The position numbers and the translations under genes were made by a program. Source: Moniliophthora roreri (Eukaryota; Basidiomycota; Agaricomycetes; Agaricales; Marasmiaceae). Taken from it: 64,000 nt of DNA. How positions within the stretch are numbered: the stretch's first letter is position 1; each line of letters starts with the position of its first letter. This document shows positions 21,834-33,417 of this stretch, piece by piece. The notes below the pieces were generated by a model. The model saw nothing but the letters and a program-made list of their open reading frames with translations, was not told where the DNA came from and made no database searches. The stretch lies in the NCBI GenBank assembly GCA_001466705.2, contig LATX02000212.1, forward strand, positions 1-64,000. The letters are read 5' to 3'.

Positions 21834-23569
21834 GGAGATGGTCGCGACACATGGAAGCCAAAATCCAGGCCCGGATTCCGAAAGCTCAATATGATCCAAC
21901 AATGATTCCAATGCCCGAGAATGTCAAATTCCATATCGAGCTTCTAAATAATAATCCATCTATTGATTCAACACTTTTTGCATCACATTGATTTGCAAAA
22001 ATAATACTTGATTTAATAGAAACCAAAAAGGATTATATCCGAAATAGAGCTCAACAACTCGGACATGATTACAAGAAGCAACCCGCCATTGTTGACTTCT
22101 TGGACGCATTGGATGTATATGCAAAGTATCCACAATCGACTTCCTTCGCCCCTCATTCCACTCCAATCTCTTTTTGCTCAGAAGCCTGTCATAAATGTAC
22201 TTGGCAAGATGAACGCCATACAGAATTTTGTGGCATGGGACTCTGGCAAATGGCCGATCATGATGACACTGGTGACAGGTACTGGATCTTCTTCACTCGG
22301 ATCAGAAACACTCTGTTCCGACTCCGTGATCCGATCGAACCACTCGTTGAGATCCTAAACTGTGTTGTGACGAAAGAGCATAATCTCTATATGTGGAATT
22401 ATGCCAAAATGGAATTCCACCGTCACCCTTCAGCAGTTTGTGAAGCAGATTGCCAACGTTGCACCAGTGGACTACCAAAGCATATCACATACCTTAGTAA
22501 GGGGGAGTACAAATTCAATCAAATCGCTCCTGGAAAATATGTTCACGAAGACCCAACTAACCCTGGGATCGAAGCAGGTGAACAATTCAAATTTGGTGAT
22601 TATCCTATTGACTATATCGACTGGAATACACCAAATCCATCCAGAGCACCAACCCCCAAACTAAACCAAGACTTTAAAACAGTCTTCTGTGTCACATGCA
22701 ACTATCCACATCATCTTGATAATTGGCCAGTCACCGCTACTTGCATTCCAATCATGTTTAACTCTGTTCAGGAAGGCTTCCCTCCAAAACGTAATCCACG
22801 CGGCTTTAACAACAAATCTATTAAAAAGCCATTTACGGAAGCTCTTTCTTCGGCAGACGATCCGATTCTCCTTAAAGACCCTTGGAAGAAGGAGAAAGAT
22901 TATGCCGAAACATGGTTGAACAAGGAAAAGANTATGGGGATAGGAAACTTTTCCAACCCAAACCTGTTCGACCTCAAACTCCTTATCGTCCGAAAGGAGA
23001 CACACTTGAGGTTCCCGATATTGACATAGAGGCACCATCACCGCCTCCCAAACCAGTAATGCCGGATCTGGGAATAAACATTTCTTCCATAACGGTCAAT
23101 AATCCTCAACCGGAAGTTCCCGAATTCATTCAAGGTTCTTCAAACATCCAAGCTCGTGTTGATATCAACATTGCGGATGTTGTTCCTCTTGATGATAAAG
23201 ATTCTCAAGGGAAAAATGGAGGGAAGAACCTGAATATGGGAGACTTTGATAAAGAAGATTGGGACGAGAATTATAACGATTACGTTCATAACGAAGCGGA
23301 CTATTACGATTGGTATGATCAAATTGATCTTAAGAGCAGCATCACTAATGAATTACTAGAAACGAACATTGATTCCGAGCCACTATCAGCGCTCGATGAA
23401 CAATTTCTTTCTAATTCAGTAAATAGTAACATTGTACAATGTATGATGACTAAAATTAGTGATAAAAATGTTGTATCTTTAGAACCACAAACAAATGAAT
23501 GGGCTCTTGATACTGCTGCAACCAATCACATAACGCCTTTTAAGTCCGATTTCCTTGAGTTAAATGAAA
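21830..23569 (+). pseudogene. Cys-rich region between Gag and protease (broken ORF)
   Basis: Begins at the ATGA overlap (MRRWSRHMEAK), meets one in-frame TGA near 21990, then stays open to the 'n' at 22932, where the frame shifts by one. It carries clusters CSEACHKC, CEADCQRC and CVTC with nearby His, which look like zinc-binding sites. After the join comes an acidic, proline-rich linker (EAPSPPPKPVMPD) and the first copy of the protease N-terminus ending WALDTAATNHITPF. Such a long Cys-rich segment in this place is not part of the textbook Copia layout. Function unknown. Confidence 0.65.
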
Positions 23570-23570
23570 N

Positions 23571-25384
23571 AAGGTTCTTCAAACATCCAAGCTCGTGTTG
23601 ATATCAACATTGCGGATGTTGTTCCTCTTGATGATAAAGATTCTCAAGGGAAAAATGGAGGGAAGAACCTGAATATGGGAGACTTTGATAAAGAAGATTG
23701 GGACGAGAATTATAACGATTACGTTCATAACGAAGCGGACTATTACGATTGGTATGATCTAATTGATCTTAAGAGCAGCATCACTAATAAATTGCTAGAA
23801 ACAAACATTGATTCCAAGCAATCACAAGTGCTCGATGGTCAATTTCTTTCTAACTCTGTAAATAGTAACATTGTACAATGTATGATGACTAAAATTAGTG
23901 ATAAAAATGTTGTATCGGTAGAACCACAAACAAATGAATGGGCTCTTGATACTGCTGCAACCAATCACATAACGCCTTTTAAGTCCGATTTCCTTGAGTT
24001 AAATGAAATTCCTACAGGACCCAAACAGATCATTGGAGTCACTGGATCGGATGTCATAACTCATCAAGGAACAGTAATCATTCGTCATACCAATTCACTT
24101 GGAGAAACCCATACGGTCAAACTTTATCCGGTGTTCTATTGGCCTAAAGCAAATCATAGACTTCTAGCTGGGAATAAATATATCGTCAATGGTTACGATA
24201 TTAAATATTCGTTCCCAGAAACCTCTATAATTACGAAAGCTAATGGTAAACTCTTCATGTCGCTATTCGCGAAGCCAGAAAGAGACGGGTATACGTACCT
24301 ACATGCTTCCTCTGTCAAGCAGAACGAAGCAGTTACCATTCTTGCTTTCAAGATTAAATCAACTGATCCTGTAATCGCTCATAACAGATTTGGTCATATA
24401 CCTTATCGTGTATTGACAAACTGTATGAAGCATTGCAAAGGATTTTCCATAGAGAAACAAGGATCTAAAAAGTCTTTGTGTAAGGGATGTGCTGAAGGAG
24501 GAACAGCATCTAAACCTTACCATAGTTCTCAAAAGCGTAAAGATAATATCCTAGAACTTATTCATATGGATATTAAGGNTGTTCAAACTGATCATGGTGG
24601 AGAATTTTTTGGAAATGAGTTCCAAACATATCTTAAAGATAATGGAATTCAAATGCGAAACTCAGCTCCTCATATACATCAACAGCAAGGAAGAGTCGAA
24701 CGTTCAATTCGTACTCTTGCGGAAAAAGCAGAAAAATTCCGCAATCATGCTTCCTTACCACAATCTTGGTGGGAATTTATGATGAACAACGCTGTACATG
24801 TATATAATCGCACTCCAAATAAACGCTTAGAGTGGAAAACTCCAACCGAAATCTATAGTAAGAAAGTACCTGATGTCTCTTATTTCCGAACACCAGGATG
24901 TTCAGCGTATGTTTTCATTCATAAAGAACAACGCAAGAACAAACTTTCGAAGAAAATGGAACGTATGACATTCCTAGATTACGCTCCTAATACTAAAGGA
25001 TATCGGTTTATGCGACAGGATAAGACGATATTTACGGCTGCTCAAGCAGACTTCGATGAAGAAGATTTTCCGTACTCGTCTAATTCAGTTGATCGAACCT
25101 TACAATCAACCAATGGAATCTTATCTATTCCTTTTACTGGTATTAATCGACCACGATCGGATAATGATGATGACGGTCATCAAAATCACGATCAAGGGGG
25201 AGGAAATGACGATGATGACGATCATCCTAATTTCCCTCAACCTAATCATCCCAACGGAGGTAATGATCCTGTGGATCATCATCATAACCAGAATGATGGT
25301 GAGGATCAATCACGACCTAAAAATACTGCACCGCCGCAAAACCCAATAGATCCTGAAATAAATAATATAAACAGGAGAATGTGA
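23571..25384 (+). pseudogene. pol: Copia protease and integrase, with the integrase core partly missing
   Basis: After the 'n' at 23570 the sequence repeats 23132-23569 and continues. The protease is marked by WALDTAATNHIT (D-T-A instead of the usual D-S/T-G). The GAG-pre-integrase zinc site (AHNRFGH...LCKGCAEG) follows. At the 'n' of 24579 the reading jumps from LIHMDIK to VQTDHGGEF: the stretch carrying the first part of the integrase core is absent, probably lost at assembly. The rest of the core (HQQQGRVERSIRTL) and a C-terminal acidic His/Asp/Asn-rich linker follow. An in-frame TGA at 25382-25384 ends the frame, but the same frame reopens at once. Confidence 0.85.
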
Positions 25385-27350
25385 CGAAGGGTACAGATGT
25401 TTGACCCTAGTCAACATCAACAAAGTCGTCCTAAAAGACAGACTCGTGTACCACAGCGGTATGGAGACGCAATGGGTCGTATGCCTATCCGAGATAGATT
25501 ACGTCTGCGTACATATAACAACTTACCTGATTCTAATGATCAAGATGATAGTCCTGATCAAGAATTCATACAAGGTAGTAGTCGTGACCATGAGCAGGAA
25601 ATTCCACCTGCCGAACATCAAATACAACAGTCAAATGAGGATGAAATGGAACAAGATCATAATGATATAGAAATTGATCGAACTCCACCTCAGACTGATG
25701 ATGAAGTGGTCAATTATGTACAAATTCTTTCTCAGGAAGGGGGAGTTCGTTACCTTGATTACATTATGGCATCAGCATTGTCAATTGACAACGTACGTCA
25801 ATGGCAATACAAAGACATCCTAACTCTGTCAAAAGATGAACAGAAGAAATGGATAGCTGCATGTCATGACGAACTCAAATCACTACAAGAACGTAATGTG
25901 TACAAACTTGTAGATTTACCTCAAGGTCGAAAAGCGATAAAATCCAGATGGGTTTTTGACGTCAAAACAGATGGCCGTTATAAGGCACGACTTGTAGCAA
26001 AAGGTTTCTCACAAGTCGAAGGAATAGATTATGACGAATTGTTCTCTCCGGTAGTACGCTTTGAAACCGTTCGCGTATTACTTGCACTAGCCGCTCTTGA
26101 GGATTGGGAGATCCAAGCGCTAGATGTCAAAACAGCCTTTCTCTATGGCGAACTTGACAAGGAGATTTACATGGAACAACCACAAGGATTCGTCAAAGGT
26201 TCAAATAAAGTTTGGTTATTACGCCGTGCATTATATGGTTTAAAACAAGCCTCTTTATCATGGTGNGTGGTACCAATGCACTAAATCCATGGCAAAACTA
26301 GGATTTAAGCGCTGTATATCAGACGCTGGTGTATATTACTTTATACGTGGAAATGATATAATCATTGCCATTGTATATGTAGATGATGCGATTTTCATGG
26401 GTTCAAATTCTAGCCTTCTTCACTCAAAGAAGAAAGAATTCATGAAAATATGGGAATGTAGAGATTTAGGCGAACCTAGAGAATTCCTACGAATGCGGAT
26501 TACTCGAGATCGAAAGCGACGTACTCTTTCACTTGATCAAAGTGACTATCTCGAGAAAATCATTAAACGCTTTGGTATGGAAAACGCCAATCCTACTCGT
26601 ACTCCATTACCTGCCGGTTACAAACCTACAGCTAATAAAGGAGAAGCGAACTCTACAATTAGATCCCAATTCCAATCAGTGATCGGATCACTTTTATATC
26701 TATGCTTAGGTACCCGACCTGATATTACTTTTCCGGTCATCAAACTTTCGCAATATGGGACAAATCCTACTCAGGAGCATCTCAACAAAGCGAAATACAT
26801 CATTCGATACCTAATTGGAACCCGCAAATATTCTCTTACTTACAAAGATAAGCAAGGAGAACAAGGTTTCATAGCATATGCCGATTCTGACTGGGCTACA
26901 GATGAAGACACTAGAGTATCACAAACAGGTTATCTCATTAACTTCGCTTGTGCTCCAGTCTTCTGGGTTTCACAAAAACAGAAATCCGTAGCATTATCCA
27001 GTACTGAAGCCGAATACATGGCTTTATCCGACTGTGCTAGACAGATCAAATGGATAATTAATTTATTCTCTGAAATCGAATATCCTATAGCAAAACTACC
27101 ATTGCTTAGTGATAATCAAGGTGCTATTTTCATCAGTAAAAATCAAGTTACTGAAAAACGAACAAAGCACATTGATATTAAATATCACCATATTCGAGAA
27201 TGCGTTGCCAAGAAGAAAGTAGAAGTATTCTTCATCCCCACAAATCAACAACCTGCGGATCTTATGACGAAGAATCTACCTTGGGACAAATTTCAACGCC
27301 ACAGAGAATTTCTCGGCCTTACTTTCTTTAAGACCGATTCCTCCATATAG
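25385..27350 (+). pseudogene. pol: Copia reverse transcriptase and RNase H
   Basis: RVT_2-type reverse transcriptase: [51 protein letters not shown], then the catalytic VYVDD. The 'n' at 26266 duplicates TGGTG and shifts the frame, splitting the domain into 25385-26284 and 26289-27350. RNase H follows with ADSDWATD, LSSTEAEYMAL, SDNQGAI and KHIDIKYHHIRE, holding the expected acidic residues. The ORF ends 45 bp before the polypurine tract. Apart from the contig join the protein reads intact, so this copy is relatively young. Confidence 0.9.
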
Positions 27351-27394
27351 CTCAATCACTACAAAAAGTTTATCACAAACTTAGTGAGGGGGAG

Positions 27395-27910
27395 TGTTGA
27401 AGCACAGTACCTGTACTATACTAAACTAGGTACATTAGGAACACTAGTTATTGTATTACTTGCGTATGTGATCAACTACGGAACTTACAAAGTACGTTCC
27501 TGAGCTTCTCCGGAGCTTGCACTACAGTCATAGGAGTGCTCCCTCGTCCAGTAGGAGTATTGTAGCCTCATGCACAATACAGTAGAACACATGTAGAACT
27601 CATGTATAGTTCCTTCCGCTGTCAGACGATTGTATTGTGTCTCTCCAAGACACATTATTCTTGGATACTTCGTCTCACAAGTATTCAGTAGCTTATATCC
27701 ATAGCTTACTAGGTTTCTCCGTTTATCTACGGAACTTATCCTTTAGAGTAGTATAAAAGCAAGCATGTATGTAGCTACATTCCTCAGTTCAATTTACATT
27801 GACTACTCTGCACATCGCAACTCTACAACCCTCAAGGTTATAACAAGTTCTCGTACAAATGTGAGTTGAGCACACTCCACTGCGCTTTACGTCTCCGTTC
27901 TGTCTCAACA
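27395..27910 (+). repeat. 3' LTR of the Copia element
   Basis: 516 bp, TGTTGAAGCA...CAACA, TATAAAA at 27752-27758. The polypurine tract GTGAGGGGGAG ends directly before it. The LTR promoter faces the gene starting at 27920. Confidence 0.92.
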
Positions 27911-27919
27911 TTCCACAGT

Positions 27920-28918
27920 ATGAATAAATGGACAGATTGGCATGAACTTCGGTGGCCCACTCCCCATGACTTCGAATCCCTTAAGCTACAACTTTTCACG
28001 GAGAGCTTTACCAGTAGAAAGTACACTCATCCCGGTGACAACCCCTACGTTACTGTCACCTCGGCGCCAGCAGATCCCAACACTCCAAGTTGTAAGCATT
28101 TTGATAACTCATCACTCAACATTGCCCTAACGTGCGTTTTCTTGCATTTTTTAGATCCTGGTGTCCGTACAGACTTTCTTTTTGGATTCCTCCCTTTTTT
28201 TAAGTCCGTCAATGACATGGCGGCGCAGGAAACCCCAAAGATTGTCGACACATTGAACAATTATGCGGAAGGCAGGTCGCGCATGTCATCGCGAGGTGGC
28301 AAGGCAACTGCGCAAAAGAGAGCAGAGCTAGCGAAGATTAACTGGGACTCAGCCAAACATCGCATCTACATGGCAGATTCCCAGCGTCAGATCATGACAT
28401 ATTCTGAGGACGAAAGGAATATTGTGAAGACCATTGTTGCGGTTGAGCTCAAGGTATTGCCCCAGCCATTGCTTGGTCTAATTTTCACTGACACGACAAT
28501 TTTTCAATAGCACTTCAATCACCTTGCAGAGCTCGAGGACTTTGCACAGAAGGGTATCACCTTTTACGGACCCGATGACCTCGTATCCACTGGGCCGGAT
28601 GCCACTTCACCTCATCTCAGAGGGCTCCAATCCATAATGCAGCAAGTCGTGCGGTACGGACTCTGGTATGGGTCTCGTTATATCTATCTCACCGATTATG
28701 AGAACCATGTCGTCATTGAACTTGACGATCTCGTCAAAGAGCTGGAGAAGAAAAAAGAGGATAGAGATAGGGTTAAGATCACAAATTTGAAATGGTATAA
28801 GGTCAACAAAGAGGATGGAAGGTGGCTGCTGGCGTGGACAATCTATAGGGCAGGCAAGGACATAAGGGACGACTTCAGGAAACATTACCTGGAAGACCTT
28901 AAGTGGGCTGGCCTCTAA
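27920..28918 (+). CDS. Unknown protein, three exons, start 10 bp from the LTR
   Basis: Exons 27920-28091, 28155-28453 and 28511-28918 sum to 292 codons plus stop. Intron 1 is 63 bp with GTAAGC, a perfect CTAAC branch and TTAG; intron 2 is 57 bp. Sequence features: MNKWTDWHELRWPTP at the start, a basic stretch SSRGGKATAQKR, and a charged region ELEKKKEDRDR near the end, perhaps coiled coil; it ends DLKWAGL. No signal peptide or membrane segment. The Copia 3' LTR ends at 27910, so the native promoter and perhaps an N-terminal exon were displaced; transcription could come from the LTR. Family not recognised. Confidence 0.65.
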
Positions 28919-29186
28919 CCCTAGGCATCCATCTCATTGTCATAGCATCTATGTATTAACTCGTACCTGGCGATTCTATATGTTCACACCTTTGCATCAT
29001 TCAATTGCGGATCGGTTTAGCCCAGCGTTAATTCTGGCAATCCTCGATGTCTGATCGAACTTTACGTGAAGCTCCTACGACTGACCTCTGACCGGCATTT
29101 CCGCCCATACAAATAATGATAACAGGGAGGAAGTGAATCCGAAGACAAGCAGGAAAGGCTATGAGCCGTAAATGAGTCAGCCGGTA
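28919..29186. other. Intergenic
   Basis: Downstream region of the preceding gene; nothing recognised. Confidence 0.4.
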
Positions 29187-29640
29187 TCACTGACTACAGA
29201 GGTCTACATCCTTGGCGATTATCAAACAGAGACAATAGAGAGAAGGACATATGCTCGACATCGAGGCTGTGGCGAGGTAGATGTATAGGGTCCAAGGCGG
29301 GTAGGGAAGAACTGGGAATACAAGGTTGGATGTCCGCAGAATCATGCATGGATGAGCGTAACGGGATGCCTCCAAGTATCTCCAATTCTGAATCGGCATG
29401 AAGTGGTGCTAGGGATGCATGGAATGCGAGAGGCTGAACGCGTACATTAAAGCATACCTGCAGATACCAGTCAACGAGCTTCGCTAGGACATGAACGTGA
29501 TATGTCGGGCGACCTTCCAGTATCCTCATTCGCAATTCCTTTGATTATCGATCCTTCACTGAATACAAATCCAGTCTATATGTGTTTTTACTTGCAAGCT
29601 AGATAGAAACTCCCTAGTGTTAACATTCTGAAAAGGCCTT
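29187..29640 (-). pseudogene. Broken gene fragment, paralog of 43921-44290
   Basis: On the minus strand 29620-29470 reads FYLACK (stop) KHI (stop), then EGSIIKGIANEDTGR, then after a frame shift VHVLAKLVDWYLQ. The plus-strand region 43940-44080 reads FYLICKYEHIETRYYVSSDG, IIKGIADEDTGR and FVDHVDWYLS in one frame. The two are clear homologs and this one is disrupted by at least two stops and a shift. Lower coordinates hold one more open frame. Product unknown. Confidence 0.55.
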
Positions 29641-29826
29641 AGTCGAAACAACACTATGAAACGACTAGACAACTCACAATCATCCTTCTGAATTGTCTCC
29701 CTCACATCTGGTGTTTCCAAGGAGTTCGCATCTTTCGCAACCCTGCTTGATACTATGGCCTTGTTTCATGGATATCCATTACGGACCAAAATCGGACACT
29801 ATTCCACAAGTACCAGCTCTCGAAAG

Positions 29827-30790
29827 CTATCGCGCTTTGAGGCGTTCTTGGTCTACAGAGACGGTAGCACGGCAGCATTGGGATTCTGAAAAAAGGTTAG
29901 CTGTAGCATTTTGGAAAGCGGGCTAAATGACTCACTTGAGTCACGGTAGACGATCTCCTTTGCCTCTAGTTCTCCGCAGGTAAGCCCAAATCGCTCGCTC
30001 GTCGTCCAGCATGACCCGATAGCCCTGAACTGGATGTCTGGCAATATCCTCAACGCCTATGCGTCGAAACAATAGAATCAGAAATACGCCAGACGGTGCG
30101 GTACGGTGCGTGTTCCTCAGTTCAACGACTGCAAAGTTCCGAGGCTACAAAACCTATGATTCAATTCGCGGTATACGAGTCATTATCTTGACCTAAATCA
30201 CCTCATCTCTCTTTAGGAATGCTTGAACGGAGAACGTGCTATCGCACGCGTGGTGCTGATAGTGGTGGTCACAGTTCAAAAGTCTGAATCTTGTTACCGT
30301 CACACCATCACGGTCCAGCTTGTCATCACCCATGTACATTCTCGAGCTTGCAACTCGTACAAATTCCATCCGCTCCGTTCTCTGTGGTGTCTTATTTTCG
30401 CCTCGTTAAGTAACTCACCTCAGATTGGTTGAGTCATTTACCATTTGCAGCTGGAGATGTGAGTATCTTGGTGAGTATCTCGCATTTTCAACATATTTGT
30501 GGTCCTTCGGGCCTTCAGAATCCTTAGCTCATATCGCTTTCGGTCGCTCTAGCAAGTTCCAAGGGCTGAGAATGGCATACGAGAAGAGGGCTGAAGCTGA
30601 AAACTTCCGGTTCAATCGTACAGTTCCATACGGAGGTCGAGAAGCCTAGGCTTCTCGGAGTCGTGAATGGCTTCGATCCGATAACTAAGTAGACGAACGA
30701 AGATCCATACCGGCTTTGGACCGCCCCAACAGGACCAGCATCGATCTGTGCGGACCCTCCGCTGGACCCGCTTTCACGACGTTTCCTCAT
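29827..30790 (-). CDS. Probable multi-exon gene, possibly F-box-like, partly resolved
   Basis: Last exons: 30056-29936 (ALRILPDIQFRAIGSCW, CGELEAKEIVYRDS) joined by a 50 bp GTGAGT..TTCAG intron to 29885-29827 (KSQCCRATVSVDQERLKAR, stop) in phase. A likely first exon begins MRKRRESGSSGGSAQIDAG at 30790, with a GTATGG donor. The exons between (30520-30060) could not be assembled with confidence. The style resembles agaricomycete F-box-related genes, but no F-box is visible. Confidence 0.4.
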
Positions 30791-31099
30791 CTCACTACTT
30801 CATATCTGGACCTTCTTGATCGAAAAGTAACTATGGCCTCTTTCGCTTCGGCATCTTGGCTTGGAAAAAGACTACACTCCTGAGATTTTGTCTAATGTCC
30901 TGGTCGGGTCCAACAAAGAACACCAGTCAACGTCACGTCTGTTTCGACAAGTTCTCGAAGGGATGCTCAACCTCCGAACCTGGGGCTCCGATTCATATGT
31001 CCGAATCAATCAGGTGAGTCTTGAAAGGGTCTTGACTGGTATAAAATGACCTCTGACGACTCATTCATCTCTAGGTCCTCAGCTGGCTGCTCGAGCGTA
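30791..31099 (+). other. Upstream region of the WSC gene with an unexplained open exon
   Basis: 30861-31018 is open on the plus strand (EKDYTPEILSNVLVG, RQVLEGMLNLRTWGSDSY) and followed by GTGAGTC..CTCTAG (31016-31074), an intron-like segment. It has no ATG in frame. It may be a 5' UTR exon or a separate fragment; I do not attach it to the WSC protein. Confidence 0.3.
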
Positions 31100-32867
31100 A
31101 TGCGTCCTTCAAACACCTTTGCAGCGTTACTTGCGCTCTCGGTTCACAGCACTGTGATTCTCTCACTCCTCAACGCTGCCCTCAACACTATATCTCACCT
31201 TTTATTTCCAGATGGCTTCGCCTACATTGCACGCACGGACGGCACCTGATATCGTCGGTCATTATGGAACATGGAATCACGCCGGTTGCTTCGTGTAGGT
31301 CCTCCACCGCTTCCTATCCCTTTTTTTACTCGTATTTACTAATGCCGACCTTCGACAGTGATACCCCTCAGCGTATCCTTCCCAACCAGCAAGACCTGTC
31401 CGGTAAAAACACCGTTGAAGCTTGTCTCGACGTCTGCGCGAAATATGGCTTTTCTTTGGCTGGAGTTGAATACGGCGATCAGTGCTGTACGTTCCAGGGG
31501 TCCATCTGTAAACCCTTTATATTGTCTCGAGACTTACCTTTCTCCTCAATCAACAGTCTGCGGTACCACTCTCAACTCTCAAGCCACCCTCGCAGATGGC
31601 CATGCTCACGCCTGCAATATGACCTGTACCGCCAACCCTCACGAGGTTTGCGGAGGTTCCTACGCTATCAACGTGTATGAGCATGCTCAACCTCTGTCGG
31701 AATGCGGAAACTGGACCTTGGTTGGATGTGCTGCGTGCGTTGTTTCTCCATTTGCCTTGTTTACAATGTCACTTCAACACGATGATGTACTGTTATAGGG
31801 AACCCAAATGGCGCGAAGGTGAACCACGCAACCTTCCTTTTCACCCAGACCAAAATATACCCATCTCCGAGATGACGGTTGAGAAATGTCTTGCCGGATG
31901 TGCGCGGTCGCATTATACGTGTGCAGGTTTGGAGTATGGGCAGGAGTGTTGTAAGTAACAATTGCCCCCTTCTTACTACCGCTGACGTCGCGCTTCAGGG
32001 TGCGGAAACTGTACCGCAACGTCGTTCAATTATGGCTCGTATGACCAGTGTTACCTTGGGTGTACTGCTAACGGTCGTGAGCTTTGTGGAAGTGGTGAAG
32101 GAGAGGGGTGGCAGGTCATCTATACCCTGAATATTACTGGAGGCAGTGTTCCTGGTTCCGGGACAGGGACGGGGACAGGTGGTTCAGGCGGCGGTAATAG
32201 CGGGAGTAGCGGAGGCAGTAGCTCTGGTGGCAGCAGCGGAGGTGGTAGCTCTGGCGGTGGAGGAGGCGGTGGTGGTTCCGGTGGAGGAGGAGGAGGAGGA
32301 GGAGGAGGAGGAGGAGGTAGTTCCAGTGGAGGAGGCGGTAGCGGTGGTTCAGGTGGCAGCGGCGGCTCCGGTGGTGGACATGGTGGTAGTTGGTCCACAT
32401 GCGGCTGCTATCAGTAAGCTTCTTGTCGTTTGTTGAACTTCAGTTGTCTGACCGTTTCTCTTCAGAAAACCTCTCCTGTGAGTATTAGGGTTATTACTCA
32501 CCGCGTTTCCACTCATTAATCCTTCGCAGTGGTCTCCTCGACATTCTCCTGCCGCTCGAGGTCGCTATCGGTCACGAGCTTACCGTGGATGCTTGTCAAG
32601 CACAGTGCCTAATCGCTGGATATTACGGTTGCTCAATCGAAGCTGGAAATACGTGTCGTACGTCATTGAGCTGATTTGGTCTTTCGATGCCTTTACTTAT
32701 TAAAACATACAGGCTGCGCCTTATCTGTAGACGGACTGCTGAATGGTTTGCTAGGCCTCCTCAGAGCTCCAGATACGAAGTGCAATGTAAAATGTCCGGG
32801 TAACTCCCACGAATCCTGTGGTGGCTCGGGCTTCATCCAAGCCTATACGTATAATCCTCGACCTTAG
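31100..32867 (+). CDS. Secreted protein with three WSC domains and a Gly/Ser linker
   Basis: Nine exons: 31100-31153, 31212-31294, 31359-31486, 31557-31734, 31799-31950, 31999-32413, 32466-32477, 32530-32657, 32713-32867; 434 codons plus stop. The N-terminus MRPSNTFAALLALSVHST is a signal peptide. WSC1 (~25-125): HAGCFVDTPQRILPN, LAGVEYGDQCFCG, CNMTCTANPHEVCGGSYAIN. WSC2 (~130-245): VGCAAEPKW, CAGLEYGQECWCGNC. A Gly/Ser linker from (GGA)n repeats follows. WSC3 (~320-430): STCGCYQKPLLG, CSIEAGNTCRCAL, HESCGGSGF. WSC domains bind carbohydrate (for example glucans) in cell-wall sensors and secreted enzymes. No transmembrane segment or GPI signal at the C-terminus, so it is probably released. Exon 7 is only 12 nt. 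Confidence 0.88.
32170..32395 (+). repeat. GGA/GGT microsatellite coding for a Gly/Ser linker
   Basis: A GGA run of about 12 units lies at 32282-32315 within a broader GGN/AGC-rich tract. It is translated as poly-Gly and Gly-Ser in the WSC protein. The opposite strand gives a spurious poly-Pro frame. Confidence 0.9.
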
Positions 32868-33191
32868 GTTCGTTCATATATGAGCGAGTGTTTACTTTTT
32901 TGGTCCTGTCATGCAGTAATAAATCTTTTTACCTGCCTGCAATTTCCAGATCATGCGCTATCAGACTTTATGAAAATCCTCGTATCGTGGCGTCTTTTCC
33001 ATGACAGTTGATGGGTAAGAACTACGATGGTACATCACGCATTATATCTATGGCAGATAGATCCATCCTATCCTGATGAGATACGGGCTGCTGGTATCCA
33101 CTAACAACTCAGACGGCGGATCCGGTCACATTGGGATCGACTGAGTTCAGTGAACCTCAAGAAGAAACGTAGAGATTCTTCGCTGATATCT
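32868..33191. other. Intergenic
   Basis: 3' region of the WSC gene; no gene seen. Confidence 0.4.
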
Positions 33192-33417
33192 TGTAACGTC
33201 CCTCTCGCAGCTATCTTATCACCACCGTATATAGCAATCTCTTGATGCCGTACCGTGAGTACGGCCGCACATATTATTGCCACGTTACTGTAATACACAC
33301 TACATCTTGCTATCGAACCATAACCTACTCGCACTCTATCGCCTTAACAGGCTCTAAGTTACTCGTGCTATACTTGGTGGTACCCTAATAGGACCACCTT
33401 TGTGATAACGCGTTACA
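33192..33417 (+). repeat. 5' LTR of the short element
   Basis: 226 bp, TGTAACG...CGTTACA with a 7 bp terminal inverted repeat. Near-identical to 35380-35604. Confidence 0.85.

Larger units (their letters stand above)
17975..27910 (+). mobile_element. Near full-length Copia-type LTR retrotransposon, damaged and chimeric
   Basis: LTRs at 17975-18489 and 27395-27910 are ~515 bp, about 96-98% alike by eye, with TGTTGAAGCA...CAACA ends. A primer-binding site follows the first LTR and a polypurine tract (GTGAGGGGGAG) precedes the second. Coding order is Gag, a Cys-rich region, protease, integrase, reverse transcriptase, RNase H, which is Copia (Pseudoviridae) order. The flanking pentamers differ (AGGTA / TTCCA), and five 'n' joins lie inside, so the two ends may not belong to one genomic copy. 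In-frame stops near 21990 and 25384 and join-related frameshifts make it non-functional as assembled. Confidence 0.9.

Noticed and set aside
17970..27915. Target-site duplication of the large Copia element
   Set aside because: AGGTA before and TTCCA after do not match, so I claim none; the ends may come from different contigs.
30861..31018. Fusing the open exon at 30.9 kb to the WSC gene
   Set aside because: No ATG, and the signal peptide at 31100 gives a complete N-terminus in a different frame.
32120..32400. Poly-proline minus-strand frames opposite the WSC gene
   Set aside because: They are the complement of the GGN-rich linker; the plus strand gives a spliced WSC protein with correct motifs.
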